Positions 1 through 10,527 of a stretch of 64,000 nt of DNA are shown piece after piece. Numbering within the stretch: position 1 is the stretch's first letter; the number at the start of each line of letters is the position of its first letter. The stretch is from Arion vulgaris (taxonomy: Eukaryota > Mollusca > Gastropoda > Stylommatophora > Arionidae): positions 14,164,927-14,228,926 of the forward strand of contig CM036767.1 in assembly GCA_020796225.1 (NCBI GenBank), written 5' to 3'. Both the position numbers and the translations under genes were made by a program. The notes beneath the pieces were generated by a model. The model worked only from the letters and a program-made list of their open reading frames with translations, searched no databases and was not told the DNA's origin.

Positions 1-2
1 TT

Positions 3-700
3 ATGAAGACCACAGTAACTAACACCAGAAACGAAATTCAATGCACACTGACAGAGCAACTAGAAGATCTAGACTTCGCTGTTGATATAGCCCTTCTGTC
101 ACATACACGAAATCAGATGCAGGATAAGCTAAACACATTGAATCAAATGTCACAACAACTAAGGCTAAACATTCATAAGGGAAAGACAAAGATAATGAGA
201 ATTAACCAAGCAAATGACAATTCGTTCTCCTGGGAAATCCACTTCAAGAGGTAGAATCATACACATATTTGGGCAGCAAGGTAGACAAAGTGGCTAGAAC
301 AGATAGAGATGCCAAAATAAGAATACAGAAGGCAAGAGGAGCTTCATTGCACTGGGAAACATATGGAAGTCTAAAGAAATCAAATATAGAACAAAAATTC
401 GGATATTTAACTCTAATGTTAAAGCAGTTCTACTGTATGGGTCAGAAACATGGAGAACTACTAAATCAATAACGCATAAATTGCAAAAATTTATCATTAT
501 GCATCAGGATTACACACAGATTAATACAACATTCTTATCATGACTACATCGAGATCAACACAAAGTCCTTCCGAGGACTATAAACACAAACCAGAATCTA
601 AGAAACACAATACGTAATAAATAGTCGTTTTCAGGACTAGTCCCATGGCCACGCCAAGAAAAATAGTCAATACGCTCTAATATAACCAAGAAAATGTAAA
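3..700 (+). mobile_element. RTE-like LINE reverse-transcriptase remnant
   Basis: Broken frames read as the second half of a non-LTR reverse transcriptase. The segment LEDLDFAVDIALLSH corresponds to the FADD catalytic box with the first Asp replaced by Val, followed by GKTKIMRIN, YLGSKVD and, after a frameshift, LLYGSETWRTT. Several frameshifts and the altered catalytic box show it is dead. It is cut by the window edge on the left; the right limit is approximate. Confidence 0.75.
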
Positions 701-1300
701 TGTCTTAGGTTGAAAAGGCGTGCCTGTGCCTAATAGAGGTTTAGTTCACAACCTAACAAATAAACAAATAACAATGGGACCAATCTGATTTTTATTAAAT
801 ATTTTTTTATTAGGTGGCTTTTTGGGAAAATGTCATACCTTCAGACTGGCTTGTTAAGTGACTTGCCGCATTGTAATAGTTAATGCTTCAAATTACATCG
901 ACGCAGATGTAATCAGAGCAATTTTAAAGCAACATTATCTGATAATTAAGGTGTAGGAAAGCACTTTCTGAATCTACCCTACATTGTGCTTACATTAACC
1001 CCTACATTGTGGGCATTTATAACAGTACTCTGTGTTGTTATACAGTTACATCAGTAAGTTGTCAGAGCTTCAAACTTGTCAATTGCTTATTAGCAACCTA
1101 TATGTGATATTTCTACAGAGAGACTCGACCAGTAAGGTTTGTATGCATTATTGTTTGTTATTTGTGTAAACCAGAAGAGAAACCCCAGTAGATAGATACA
1201 GCAACCAAAACAGAACAGGAGTTGTTAGTGTAAAGTCTAAACCGTAGCCTCCGATAACTATACGGCCAGCTGGTTCAGGTAAAAGTTCTAGAAATAAGAC
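701..1300. other. no recognisable feature
   Basis: AT-rich sequence with short repeated phrases (CCTACATTGTG twice near 977-1010). No coding exon, RNA gene or named repeat was seen. Confidence 0.5.
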
Positions 1301-1304
1301 AAAG

Positions 1305-1515
1305 ACCGTGACGTGACCTCGAATTCCAGTGTTGTTGTTTAAAGACGAATTCATTTTAAAATCAACACAACATTCTAGGTCAATGTTATATTATGTAACA
1401 AGTTTAGGAATTTCAGTATTATTAATATTTTTCATCAATAAATAACCAAGTACTCAGAGAATTGAATAAAATTGAAAAAAAAGTTTGCAGTGTTCTATCA
1501 AACATATACAAAAAT
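1305..1515. repeat. unclassified dispersed repeat N, copy 1
   Basis: About 210 bp that recurs at 24960-25190: both copies contain GACGAATTCATTTTAAAATC, then ATCAACACAA, TTATATTATG and end in CAGCCCCC. No coding capacity and no terminal inverted repeats seen. Confidence 0.7.
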
Positions 1516-1614
1516 CAGCCCCCAACACAAAATTAGGTCAGTGTTTCTCCGGTCAGTTATGTGGCCCAATATTGGTGTTGGCCGTAGTCTAAACACACTT
1601 TAATAAATGCTTAG

Positions 1615-2075
1615 GAGAAGATCGGATCAATTATGGGCATGTCCGTGGCGATGAAGATGATCCTGCTTAGGAGGTTATTGGTTATTGGTTACTAAACTGA
1701 CGTCATTGCACTCCTGGCAGACCCATAGGTGCTCAGTCTCCCCAACAGATATCGAATAATATGCATACTGATGGTTCCCGTGGCTCGCTGATTAAACACA
1801 CCCTCACTCTGCCTCTCAGGCTTCCAGTTCGACTTGTTCAACGGGTAACTCCAAACTACCTAAATCGCTTGATCGATTAAACATCGATTTTAGTGTCCTC
1901 ATCCAACAGACAGTCGGGAAGAGACCGAAGAATATCCCCTTATCCATCTTCAACTCCCCAACAATCGATGCTGTTATTGCAAGCATGTCCGCTCTCTCAT
2001 TACCGTTACTGTTTAGGAGGAGATCGAGAACTTATGGACATGCCCGATATGTGATGAAGATGATTCTCAAATGAA
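1615..2075 (-). mobile_element. I-clade LINE fragments (LINE-E type)
   Basis: The segment 1676-2010 matches 62349-62720 closely and on the minus strand belongs to the RNase H to C-terminal part of an I-clade LINE. Short plus-strand tail pieces with the phrase TATGGACATGCCC sit at 1620-1665 and 2015-2070. The mosaic looks like nested or tandem insertions of the same family. Confidence 0.6.
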
Positions 2076-2204
2076 CAATGAACTTCACTGATTCGTGTTT
2101 GTATATTACAGACTGTCACACAAATGTATTATAATATTAAACGAAACTTCAATTGAATCATTTATTCATGTGAACCTTTTATGATATCTGATTCTATTGG
2201 ACAG

Positions 2205-2364
2205 ATGATGACCTTGACCATTCTATGCATGACACTCACAGCTGTATTTGCTGCAGGTGTTGAAGACGCAGCCAGCAGTGCCTTCAGATACGACCCATAC
2301 TTTGATCCACCTACCAACATCGCTGCAGGAAAACCTCTCAGACATATTCCAGAACATCACAGAC
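2205..2364 (+). CDS. secreted-protein gene, exon 1 (signal peptide)
   Basis: Codes for 53 residues plus one base: signal peptide, then a low-cysteine spacer ending IPEHHR. The donor is C|GTAATC at 2365. An AG directly before the ATG pair would also allow an upstream untranslated exon. Confidence 0.65.
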
Positions 2365-5141
2365 GTAATCTTACAGGATATTATTCATTTTTAAATGTTA
2401 TTTTGTAGAACTGTCATTTTTAGCAGTGAATGATTTTTAAAATTTAATTAGGTTTTTTTATTGGGCCGTGCCGGAAGTACCACAACGAGTGGACCCAGTT
2501 ACAATTGAACGTGCAAAACTCCGATCGTTGTGAGTCCCGCTCGCTGACCAGACTGAGATAGATAGGCAGGGCCGTGCCGTGTTATGATACAGAGAGGTGG
2601 TCGCATCAGACGGAACCATAAGCAGCAAAATCAAAATTATAATTGAAGGTTATTTTAAGGAAAAAATATTTAAGGGCGGCATTTGAAGACTTGTATCATA
2701 CGAGAAAATATACCGCACGGGCCTGTAGATGGGTGTCGATATTGGTGCAGCCGAAAAGAACGACATACCAAATATGCAAAGAGAGTGAGTAATCAACATT
2801 GAACTGGCGTATTGGGCCGCTGGACGCTGGTAAATTTGTTGAGGCGGGGATCAGAGCACATATGGACATGTCCAGAGTGCTATGATGATAGTTCTTCTGA
2901 TATAACTGATACTCACTGAAAAAAATGAAGATCTGACAGATGGAGACACAATGACAAGTGAGAAGAAGTCAAAATATAAAATAAAAGCAAAATGGGTGCC
3001 CCATACAACGAATGAGGTATCCTCCAGAAGTGGAGCAGCATACTCGCCTCGGACGGTACGATGAGACATACCTGGGAATACGATAGTGGGATCAGAAGAT
3101 TTTGTGGTTTCAGGCGAGTTGGGCCAGGACATCCTAAGAAAGATAGACCTAGAAAAGAATACTTTTAAGACAAATTGTTATCGTGATTTGCGATTGAGAT
3201 AATCTTTTAAAATTTGAATTCTGTATTAATTCATCTTATGCGTCTGTATACAGATCCTTTTTAATCAATTTTCTATTCAGCATAAACAACTTTGGAAAAT
3301 TGACAACGTGTATATTAGAAATCTAATCAATTTTTATGTCAAGAAAAAAACTGAGGCATGGTTATAAACTGAGGAGAGGGCTGCCTTGGAAACTGAATTA
3401 ATTGTGGAAGGGGGCGTTTACAAAGAATATAGTTGTACAAAAGAGGAGGCCAAGAATATAAAATAATGATATCTTGCTCTAAGCGCAGGGACGTCACGGG
3501 CTAAGAAGATATAGATATATATTTAAGAGTACTACGACCAGTATGTGTACTGTCGCCATGTCTGTGTAACATAAAGATTTATAAATTTAGCTTAAATTAT
3601 AAAGAAAATTGGCACAGAACCTTGCTTGAATTACATTGAGAAACAAAGAATGAAGTGGTTTAGCCACTTAACAAGAATGCACTCAAACTCCACAGTATAC
3701 AGAGTCTTCTACAACAGAGCATCGGGAAAGAAGGCAAGAGGAAGACCACGAAAAAGATGGTTAGATGGCATAGCAGAATCCTGTGAAAGAGCAAAAATAA
3801 CAATCACACAAGCCACCAGAACAGCGCAAGAACAAAAACACGAAGATGACCACTGAACATGACACACTGGGCAACAACCCGGTAGCAGTGTTACGACAAA
3901 GAAGAAGAAGATAAAGACTAATTTTTGTTTTGTTGTATTGGAATACATGTTTTATTTATTTTTGTGTTTTGTCATCCCTTCCTGTTTGGTTCAGAATACG
4001 CTGCACGTGGACCACGTCAAATATTACGAACATGGTGAGCTTTTCAGGATAAACTACGAGACTAGATGTGTGACATACAGGTGTGAGTTCGGTTCTTACA
4101 CAATTTATCTTGAAGGTGAGTTCGTACATGCTAGAACTGGGTATATTATCAATATAAACTACAAGACAAGGTGTGTGACTTACAGGTGTGCGCTCAGTTC
4201 TTACAATTTACCTGAAGAGTCAGAAGATATACAGTATAACTCAAGTTTCTTGTGCTGTTCTGAGATTTATCCTGAAGGTCAAGGTAAAGAACCATTTGTA
4301 CTTGAATATATTGTAACATGGCGGCTCGTGATCATTTTGTTGGTGAGGCTAGATATTTTTTCCAGATAAGTCATGGCTTTTGGTTGCTATATTTTAATTT
4401 ATAAAATAATAAATACACGTTATACATTATTTCGGTGGGCCCGCCCACTGGCCCTTAATGACGAGCCGCCACTGTTGAGTAATACAGTCTTTGACCCGTA
4501 TTTTATTGAACGTCGGCACACGATGGGTATGTGGTCAACATCTCGCGACGCCTTTAATTTCCAGTGCTTATCCTGGTACCTAAATTGAGGCTGGGTCGAT
4601 CTGAGAGCCGGTGCGGTATGAACATATTCCACGCCCACTATGCGAATGAACCCCGACCACTAACCTCGAATATCCCAATTGCAGAAATCAGATATGCCCG
4701 CCTGCAGGCTGTATGAGCCTAGTTTTGTCACAATGTACTTACGTTCTGATGCTCGTCCATCACGGGTGATGATGATCACACAATTTTCATCCAAGGGAAT
4801 GTAGTTGCGTTACGTTTGTCTGTGTGTGCGTAGATGACTAGTGAGCCCGATGCTAGCTTGAAATGTTCTTGTACAGTGTGGGCAAGGTATACTTGCACTT
4901 GTGAGAAGTTTTACTGCCTTTCTATTTTGACGTTTTTTTTCCATCCGTGCTGTTCTACCTGCCTCGCAGGTCGAGGAACCGTGTCAAAGAAGATACTTAC
5001 GTTCTAAGGCGCAAGTCACACACAGACCACAAAGAGAGATTAAGCAAGTGGTTGATGCAGAGTTAACGCAAACAAAAACGGCCATATTATTATTATTATT
5101 ATCATAAGATGAATTTTTCTCTCTCTCTTCTTTCTCTCTCT

Positions 5142-5172
<31 letters not shown>

Positions 5173-5175
5173 TCT

Positions 5176-5217
<42 letters not shown>

Positions 5218-8200
5218 TCTCTGCCCTTTTAACCTGGATTGTGGCATAGGCCTTGGACAAGCTATACTTCTTCTTCAAACGCTCCATATTGAACACTTTT
5301 AACCACTCTGTGTGACTTGTATGTGATCTGAGCCTAAGAGCGATTGTACGTTGTGCCAGTTATCCAGTTATGCACCTACAACTAGGTCAGCACATCCGAT
5401 TTCTGCTATGCTTTTTATTTACTAGGGTAACTTCTCTAGGTCCTACATCAGTCGCCTCTTACGACATGCCTTGTAGGTCGCAGTGGTACTATTCTTTGCT
5501 TCCATTGCGGGCCCTGGCACCACACGGGCGCAGCCAACTCATGCCAAGTCTTCCTATCTCTAGCTATCTCCTGCAGCTTCCTCCAGCTCTTCTTTATATT
5601 GTTGATCTCTGCCTCCAAATCCCGTCTCCTTGTATTTCTCGACCTCCCTTCTTTCTTGTCTCTGCAGATTCCTTAAGATGAACTTCTTCTTCTTCTGTTG
5701 TCGTCACACTGCTACCGGGTTGTTGTCCAGTGTCGTGGTTTCTGTTTTTGTCTTGCGCTGTTCTGGTGGCTTGTGTGATTGTTATCTTTGCTCTTTCACA
5801 TGATTCTGCTACGCCATCTAACCATCTTTTCCGTGGTCTTCCTCTGCCTTCTTTCCCGATGTTCTGTTGTAGAAGACTGTATACTGTGGAGTTTGGATGC
5901 ATTCTTATTAAGATGAACTACTCTCGTCAAACAAATGATATATGTTATTTTCTGTTTATCTCCCCTTCAGGTTGCCTGGATGCAAATAGCCAAAGATGTG
6001 TTCCTGTTGGTCATAACTGGACAGTCAGATGTCATACATTCTTTTGCGCAAAGTCAGAAGCCAACGGAATGCTCCGATATGAAGCTGTTCGAAATAATAT
6101 AGGTTAGCAAGTTTAATGTTGATACGTAATGTTGTCGTGTTTGTTTATTTGTTTGTTTGTTGTTTGTTTGTTAGCTGGTGACAGCAAGCATGGCGAGCGG
6201 CAATGAGAGGTGGCTCAAAAAGAAAATAAGAAAACACCATCACATATGGAGGCAAAAGAGAGCGCAGAGAGCAGAGAGAACATCCTATGTATCGGTTCCA
6301 GTCTCCAGTTTCATCTTCAGCAACTGTGGCAAGGTTTGCCACTCCAGAATAGGATATTACAGCCACAAGAGACGCTGTGATTCAACGCAGAACTAACTAC
6401 GTGACACAAACCCTTTTGTGTCCTGAGACAAAGAGGCCAACGGAATGGAATGGATAAAACCTGTATGTGGCCGAGGCATGCACTTTCAGCATAGGACGGA
6501 TTGTCTTTGTGTGTGTGGTTATATCAGAGCGCATTTACCTTCTTTATTTGGTGCCATGGGAGCCTGGGATAGTCCTAAAAGGACTGTTGAGTATTTTGTT
6601 TATTGCGTTCTGGTATGTGTGTATAGTCTCTGAAAAGGACTTTTGTGTTGATCTGGGTGTAGCACTGAGAAGGACTTTTGTGTTTACCTGGGAGGAGCCC
6701 TAGAAGGACTTTTGTGTTTACCTGGGAGAGCCTGAGGACTTGTGTTTACTGGAGACTGAGAAGGACTTTTGTTTACCTGGGAGGTCTGAAGGACTTGTTA
6801 CTGGAGAGCCTCTGAGAAGGACTTTTGTGTTTACCTGGGAGTAGCTCTGAGAAGGACTTTTGTTTACCTGGGAGAGCCTGAGAAGGACTTTTGTGTTTAC
6901 CTGGGAGTAGCTCTGAGAAGGACTTTTGTGTTTACCTGGGAGAGCTCTAGAAAGGACTTTGTGTTTACCTGGGAGTAGCTCTGAGAAGGACTTTGTGTTT
7001 ACCTGGGAGTAGCTCTGAGAAGGACTTTGTCTAGTGGATTTACCTGGGAGAGCCTAGAAGGACTTTTGTGTTTACCTGGGAGTAGCTCTGAGAGACTTTG
7101 TGTTTACTGGGAGGAGCCTGAAGGACTTTGTGTTGATCTGGTGTGTTTGTGTCGTTGTCTGAAGCTGTCGGAGCGCTGTATGGCGATTGTCATGGCTGCT
7201 GTCCTGAAGATTGGGCTTGAAGCTGTCGGATGAGGATGCTGGAATGTCGAAGCGATGTCTGGAAGCGATGTCATGAGCGATGTCTGAAGGATGTCGGCGA
7301 TGTCTGGAGCGATGTCATGGAAGCGATGTCCTGAAGCGCTGTCTGAAGCGATGCATGCGGAGCGATGTCATGGACAGCGATGCTTGGAAGGATGTCTGGA
7401 AGCTAGTGTCATGGAAGCGATGTCATGGAAGCGATGTCCTGGAAGCGTCTGGAGCGATGTCATGGAAGGATGTCCTGGAAGCGATGTCATGGAAGCGATG
7501 TCATGGAAGCGATGTCATGGAAGCGATGTCATGGAAGCGATGTCTGGAAGCGTGTCATGGAGCGATGTCATGGAAGCGATGTCTGGAAGCATGTCTGAAT
7601 GATGTCATGGAAGCGATGTCTGGAAGCGATGTCATGGAAGCGATGTCCTGGAAGCGGATGTCATGGAAGCGATGTCTGGAAGCGATGTCATGGAAGCGAT
7701 GTCATGGAAGCGATGTCATGGAAGCGATGTCCTGGAAGCGCTGTCATGAAGCGATGTCATGGAAGCGATGTCCTGGAAGCGATGTCATGGAAGCGATGTC
7801 ATGGAAGCGATGTCCTGGAAGCGTGTCTGTAAGCGATGTGCATGGAAGCGATGTCATGGAAGCGCTGTCCTGGAAGCGATGTCCTGTAATGATGTCTATG
7901 GAAGCGCTGTCAGAAGCGATGGCATGGATATGTCAGGAAGCGATGTCATGGAAGCGATGTCATGGAAGCGATGTCATGGAAGCGATGTCATGGAAGCGAT
8001 GTCATGGAAGCGATGTCATGGAAGCGATGTCATAGAAGCGATGTCATAGAAGCGATGTCATAGAAGCGATGTCATGGAAGCGATGTCATGGAAGCGATGT
8101 CATAGAAGCGATGTCATGGAAGCGATGTCCTGGAAGCGATGTCCTGGAAGCGATGTCATAGAAGCGATGTCATGGAAGCGATGTCATGGAAGCGATGTCA

Positions 8201-9004
8201 TGGAAGCGCTGTCATGAAGCGATGGCATGGAGCGATGTCAAGGAAGCGATGTCATGGAAGCGATGTCATGGAAGCGATGTCATGGAAGCGATGTCATGGA
8301 AGCGATGTCATGGAAGCGATGTCCTGTAAGTGATGTCCTGGAAGCGATGTCATGGAAGCGATGTCCTGGAAGCGCTGTCATGAATCGATGGCATGAAGCG
8401 ATGTCCTGGAAGCGATGTCATGGAAGCGATGTCATGGAAGCGATGTCCTGTAAGTGATGTCCTGGAAGCGATGTCATGGAAGCGATGTCCTGGAAGCGCT
8501 GTCATGAATCGATGGCATGAAGCGATGTCCTGGAAGCGATGTCATGGAAGCGATGTCATGGAAGCGATGTCCTGGAAACGATGTCCTGTAAGTGATGTCC
8601 TGGAAGCGCTGTCATGAAGCGATGGCATGGAGCAATGTCAAGGAAGCGATGTCTTGGAAGCGACATTCTGCACTGGTAATGCTACTGACTTCATAAATAG
8701 GACAGACGATGTACACACAAATATTTACTAACTTTGTGATAATAATTTTCAACATAAGAGTCTTATCAGTTTGTAACGTGTCTGCCATTTATATGTTACG
8801 AAACGCTAATGCGATTTGCATATATTTCCAGCCTGCTATGACCAGTTGACCAACAGCTGCAGACGTGAGAACGAGTTGTTCTCTTACCTGGACAACGCAG
8901 GTGTTCTCAGAAACAGGTGTACGTGTAGGATCATCCCAGGTGCAAGCGAAATAGTTTGTTTTGGTCTCCATGATAGGGTAAACTACGTGCTTCCTCTCAA
9001 GTAA
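2205..9004 (+). CDS. small secreted cysteine-rich protein, three exons
   Basis: Reconstructed gene: exons 2205-2364, 5971-6102 and 8832-9004, introns of 3606 and 2729 bp, all GT-AG. Both junctions are phase 1 and the frame stays open for 154 codons to TAA. Residues 1-17 form a signal peptide (MMTLTILCMTLTAVFAA) with a small-X-small cleavage site near 16-17. Exon 1 then gives a short acidic/proline spacer; exons 2 and 3 carry nine cysteines, including VPVGHNWTVRC and the RCTC pair. The pattern of a Gly/Trp motif followed by CxxxxC resembles von Willebrand C or single-VWC folds, but I cannot confirm a family. It is probably exported to the extracellular space; function is unknown. An upstream in-frame ATG at 2181 is possible, but the signal peptide favours 2205 or 2208. 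The odd cysteine number suggests a missed exon or dimerisation. The second intron is swollen by a minisatellite. Confidence 0.65.
2405..2800. other. intron 1 sequence without recognised features
   Basis: Contains two copies of GGGCCGTGCCG (about 2463 and 2570), but no coding exon or known repeat was recognised. Confidence 0.4.
2805..2895 (+). mobile_element. LINE-E 3' tail fragment
   Basis: Carries CGCTGGACGCTG and TATGGACATGTCC, the same tail that closes the I-clade LINE at 14232-14310. Confidence 0.6.
3190..3485 (+). repeat. dispersed DNA-element-like repeat O, partial copy
   Basis: Aligns by eye with 30610-30830: shared GAATTCTG, TTAATTCATCTTATG, TCAATTTTCTAT and GGGGGCGTT blocks in the same order. 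A less certain leftward extension to about 2985 shares CGATAGTGG and TCAGAAGA. Confidence 0.55.
3616..3915 (+). mobile_element. LINE-C 3' end
   Basis: Translates as the C-terminal end of an RTE-like non-LTR element: QRMKWFSHLTRMHSNSTVY, then [18 protein letters not shown], then an untranslated end and an AAGAAGAAGAAG tail. It is 5' truncated. Possible 7-bp flanking repeat ATAAAGA. Confidence 0.85.
3938..4369 (+). CDS. possible secreted protein or exon with duplicated CVTYRC motif
   Basis: A 143-codon open frame. Residues 4-19 (MFYLFLCFVIPSCLVQ) look like a signal peptide, but the same bases are also a good polypyrimidine tract ending TTGGTTCAG, so a splice acceptor at 3992 is an alternative. 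The body holds a 35-residue tandem duplication: INYETRCVTYRC starting at 4049 and INYKTRCVTYRC at 4154. Three differences inside TRCVTYR are synonymous, as expected if the motif was once constrained. A strong donor GAAG|GTGAGT follows the first copy. The CxxxxC core recalls exon 2 of the surrounding gene (RCHTFFC), so it may be a duplicated or alternative exon, but its acceptor phase does not match exon 1. It may be a relic. Confidence 0.35.
   Translation: MEYMFYLFLCFVIPSCLVQNTLHVDHVKYYEHGELFRINYETRCVTYRCEFGSYTIYLEGEFVHARTGYIININYKTRCVTYRCALSSYNLPEESEDIQYNSSFLCCSEIYPEGQGKEPFVLEYIVTWRLVIILLVRLDIFSR
4500..4685 (-). mobile_element. SINE-t3 copy
   Basis: Shares CGTCGGCACACGATGGGT, TTGAGGCTGGGTCGA and CTGAGAGCCG with the copy at 28150-28370, where a tRNA-like B box is clearer. 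Confidence 0.65.
4690..5085. other. intron sequence, nothing recognised
   Basis: No coding exon, RNA gene or repeat shared with the rest of the window was seen. Confidence 0.4.
5086..5222. repeat. compound microsatellite (ATT)n, (CT)n, (CA)n
   Basis: Short ATT run at 5088-5101, then imperfect CT-rich sequence and a CA run at about 5177-5212. Open frames across it are low-complexity artefacts. Confidence 0.9.
5223..5683 (-). mobile_element. LINE-J 3' end, split by a SINE-B
   Basis: Flanks 5223-5260 and 5534-5683 are parts of one LINE-J end (CTCATGCCAAGTCTTCCTAT, then CTCCAGCTCTTC); the same phrases are uninterrupted at 49935-50060. The SINE-B between them is a later insertion. Confidence 0.7.
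5264..5533 (-). mobile_element. SINE-B copy
   Basis: Near full length in reverse: (CTT)n, body with TGATCTGAGCCTAAGAGCGA and TTTTTATTTACTAGGGTA, then the common head ending CACACGGGCG. Confidence 0.85.
5686..5930 (-). mobile_element. LINE-C 3' end
   Basis: On the minus strand: [35 protein letters not shown] and the TTCTTCTTCTT complement of the GAA tail. 5' truncated. Confidence 0.85.
5971..6102 (+). CDS. secreted-protein gene, exon 2
   Basis: The acceptor TCTCCCCTTCAG has a good pyrimidine tract, and the donor is ATAG|GTTAGC. It is phase 1 at both ends, so it is symmetric and could be skipped without a frameshift. It encodes a four-cysteine block CLDANSQRC..VPVGHNWTVRC..FFC followed by AKSEANGMLRYEAVRNNI. 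Confidence 0.65.
   Translation, partial: VAWMQIAKDVFLLVITGQSDVIHSFAQSQKPTECSDMKLFEII
6136..6174. repeat. (GTTT)n microsatellite
   Basis: Short run of TTTG/TTG units directly after exon 2. Confidence 0.7.
6176..6440 (+). mobile_element. LINE C-terminal zinc-finger remnant
   Basis: Reads RWLKKKIRKHHHIWRQKRAQ.. and ends SNCGKVCHSRIGYYSHKRRC, a CxxxC..H..C finger of the kind found at the C-terminus of many non-LTR polyproteins. Stop at 6394-6396. No reverse transcriptase part is nearby. Confidence 0.55.
6600..7140. repeat. 35-bp tandem repeat array
   Basis: About 15 copies of a unit around CTGAGAAGGACTTTTGTGTT plus TACCTGGGAGTAGCT. Many copies lack one or a few bases, which suggests either decay or consensus errors. 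Confidence 0.9.
7230..8668. repeat. 14-bp minisatellite array, about 100 copies
   Basis: Unit CATGGAAGCGATGT with CCTGGAAGCG, CATAGAAGCG and CATGAAGCGATGG variants. As 14 is not a multiple of three, all forward frames cycle through the same 14-residue peptide and stay open, so the long frames here (up to 251 codons at 7280-8035) are not genes. A higher-order block at about 8310-8540 is repeated. Confidence 0.95.
8832..9004 (+). CDS. secreted-protein gene, exon 3 (terminal)
   Basis: The acceptor ATATATTTCCAG opens in phase 1; 57 codons including TAA at 9002-9004. Five cysteines: ACYDQLTNSC, RCTC and IVC. The C-terminus is VNYVLPLK. Confidence 0.65.
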
Positions 9005-9401
9005 ACAAAGACTGACTGCAGTTATTTCCCATATTTTAGAGTTACTTTTCCAATCCAACATAATTTTCTTTTCTTGTGCAGTATTTTACGTCATAACTGT
9101 AATCATCATCATGTGTCACGTCTGTAAGCGTTGGCGAACATAAATCAATTAATCCCATGCCCTTTATAAATCCTACGGTGATTGTAATAGATTGCCTGAA
9201 GGTACACTCTTTCAAACTATTGCTTGTCCACTTCTATATGCTCCCATCCCAATTGCATCTCTGTTTTCCCCTCGCTCTCCCGTCTTCCTCTTCCCCTCCA
9301 AGATGGTTTTCATTTAGTGTCGTGTCCTTAATGTGACAAAAATATCTCTGGGTGTCTAATTTCTATCTTCTTGGGCACTTCTCTTTACAGTCCTAGTTGT
9401 T

Positions 9402-9407
9402 AATAAA
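9402..9407 (+). terminator. candidate polyadenylation signal AATAAA
   Basis: First canonical hexamer seen downstream of the secreted-protein stop, about 400 bases on and just before a LINE-D insertion. Confidence 0.3.
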
Positions 9408-9417
9408 TAAGCATTAT

Positions 9418-9785
9418 AATCACTCCTCTCGTACCGTTATACGTTACATAGGGCCTACAGGAAATGTCTCCATACCGCTCTATCCCGGACAACTAGTTCA
9501 ATCTCCACTATTGAACTGAAACCGATATTTCTTGCCTCTCTTAGCAAAGTTCGTTTCAGGGTCTCCTTAAGTCGTCCTCTCCTTCTTGAACCCTTTGCAT
9601 CCCACTTCAATGCCTACTTTGATATTCATTGATCATTTCTTCTCAAGGTGCGTCCAACATATCTCCATCTTCTCTTTCTTATAACAGTTATTACTAGTGG
9701 TTGCATCTTCTCTTTCTTATAACAGTTATTACTAGTGGTTGCATCTTCTCTTTCCTTAACAGTTATTACTAGTGGTTGACCTAGT
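9418..9785 (-). mobile_element. LINE-D 3' end with local triplication
   Basis: Begins with the tail complement CTCCTCTCGTACCGTTATAC and contains CTTAAGTCGTCCTCTCCTTC, as other LINE-D ends do. From about 9666 to 9778 a 38-bp unit (TTATAACAGTTATTACTAGT) is present three times. Confidence 0.75.
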
Positions 9786-9909
9786 TCTTAAAGTACGTGT
9801 TTATTCATTTTTTCTCTTTCCACTACACTCGTCCTATTCTTCTGTACATCTACACTTTACAAACTTTAATTCATCTCTTAATATGTTTGTTCATTGTTCA
9901 TGTTTCCAC

Positions 9910-10485
9910 TCCACACAACAATAGTGATCTGTTTAGAAATGAATACATCAGGAAAAAGTGCTACAACGTCAGTACTGAGCTTCATCAAGAAACAACAAAT
10001 TAAATAGCTCGGCCATGTAAGTAAATTACTAACCGACAAAGAGTAATGCTACTCTGATACCTCGCACTAGATCGTCCACGCAAAAGTTGGATTTCAGAGA
10101 TCTTCTTCTTCTTTGCGTTCGTTCTTTACAACCAATTATAATCACTCTTTGTGATATGTTTGATCTTTGCCAAGAACGTGTATACGTTGCACATTAGTTT
10201 GGTAGGCCCCTAAACACATAAACTTCTACACGTTTAGGACACATGCATCCGATTTCAGTCAAACCTCCTTAGTCGTCTCTTACGACATGCGTGGCAGGTA
10301 ATAGTGGTTCTATTCTTTACACCCCAAATTTGTGCCCCGGTAACCACTCGGGCGTACGATTTCAGAGATAACAGAGACGACGAAAAACACTGTTTATGAA
10401 GCACACACAAAACCCCATTCTATAAATCTCTTCTTATCCTGACGCTGTCTTGCAAAATATGATTAGATAAAAGAAGAAGAAGAAG
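9910..10485 (+). mobile_element. LINE-I 3' end, split by a SINE-A
   Basis: The flanks 9910-10100 and 10358-10485 join into the same sequence as 45900-46215, running from RFIKKQQIKW-like codons to CTTATCCTGACGCTGT and a GAA tail. In-frame stops show decay. Confidence 0.75.
10101..10357 (-). mobile_element. SINE-A with 11-bp target site duplication
   Basis: A 257-bp element starting (TCT)n and ending CACTCGGGCGTAC. It is flanked by the perfect direct repeat GATTTCAGAGA at 10090-10100 and 10358-10368, and the host LINE-I is contiguous once it is removed. This fixes the ends of the family. Confidence 0.9.
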
Positions 10486-10527
10486 AAGATGATAACAATA
10501 TGGAATAACTATATCACCTGACAAATC

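Noticed and set aside
4984..5296. minus-strand frames with long CV and RE runs
   Set aside because: Translation of the CT/CA microsatellite.
7280..8035. 251-codon open frame and several overlapping ones
   Set aside because: Translation of a 14-bp minisatellite; all forward frames are open because the period is not a multiple of three.
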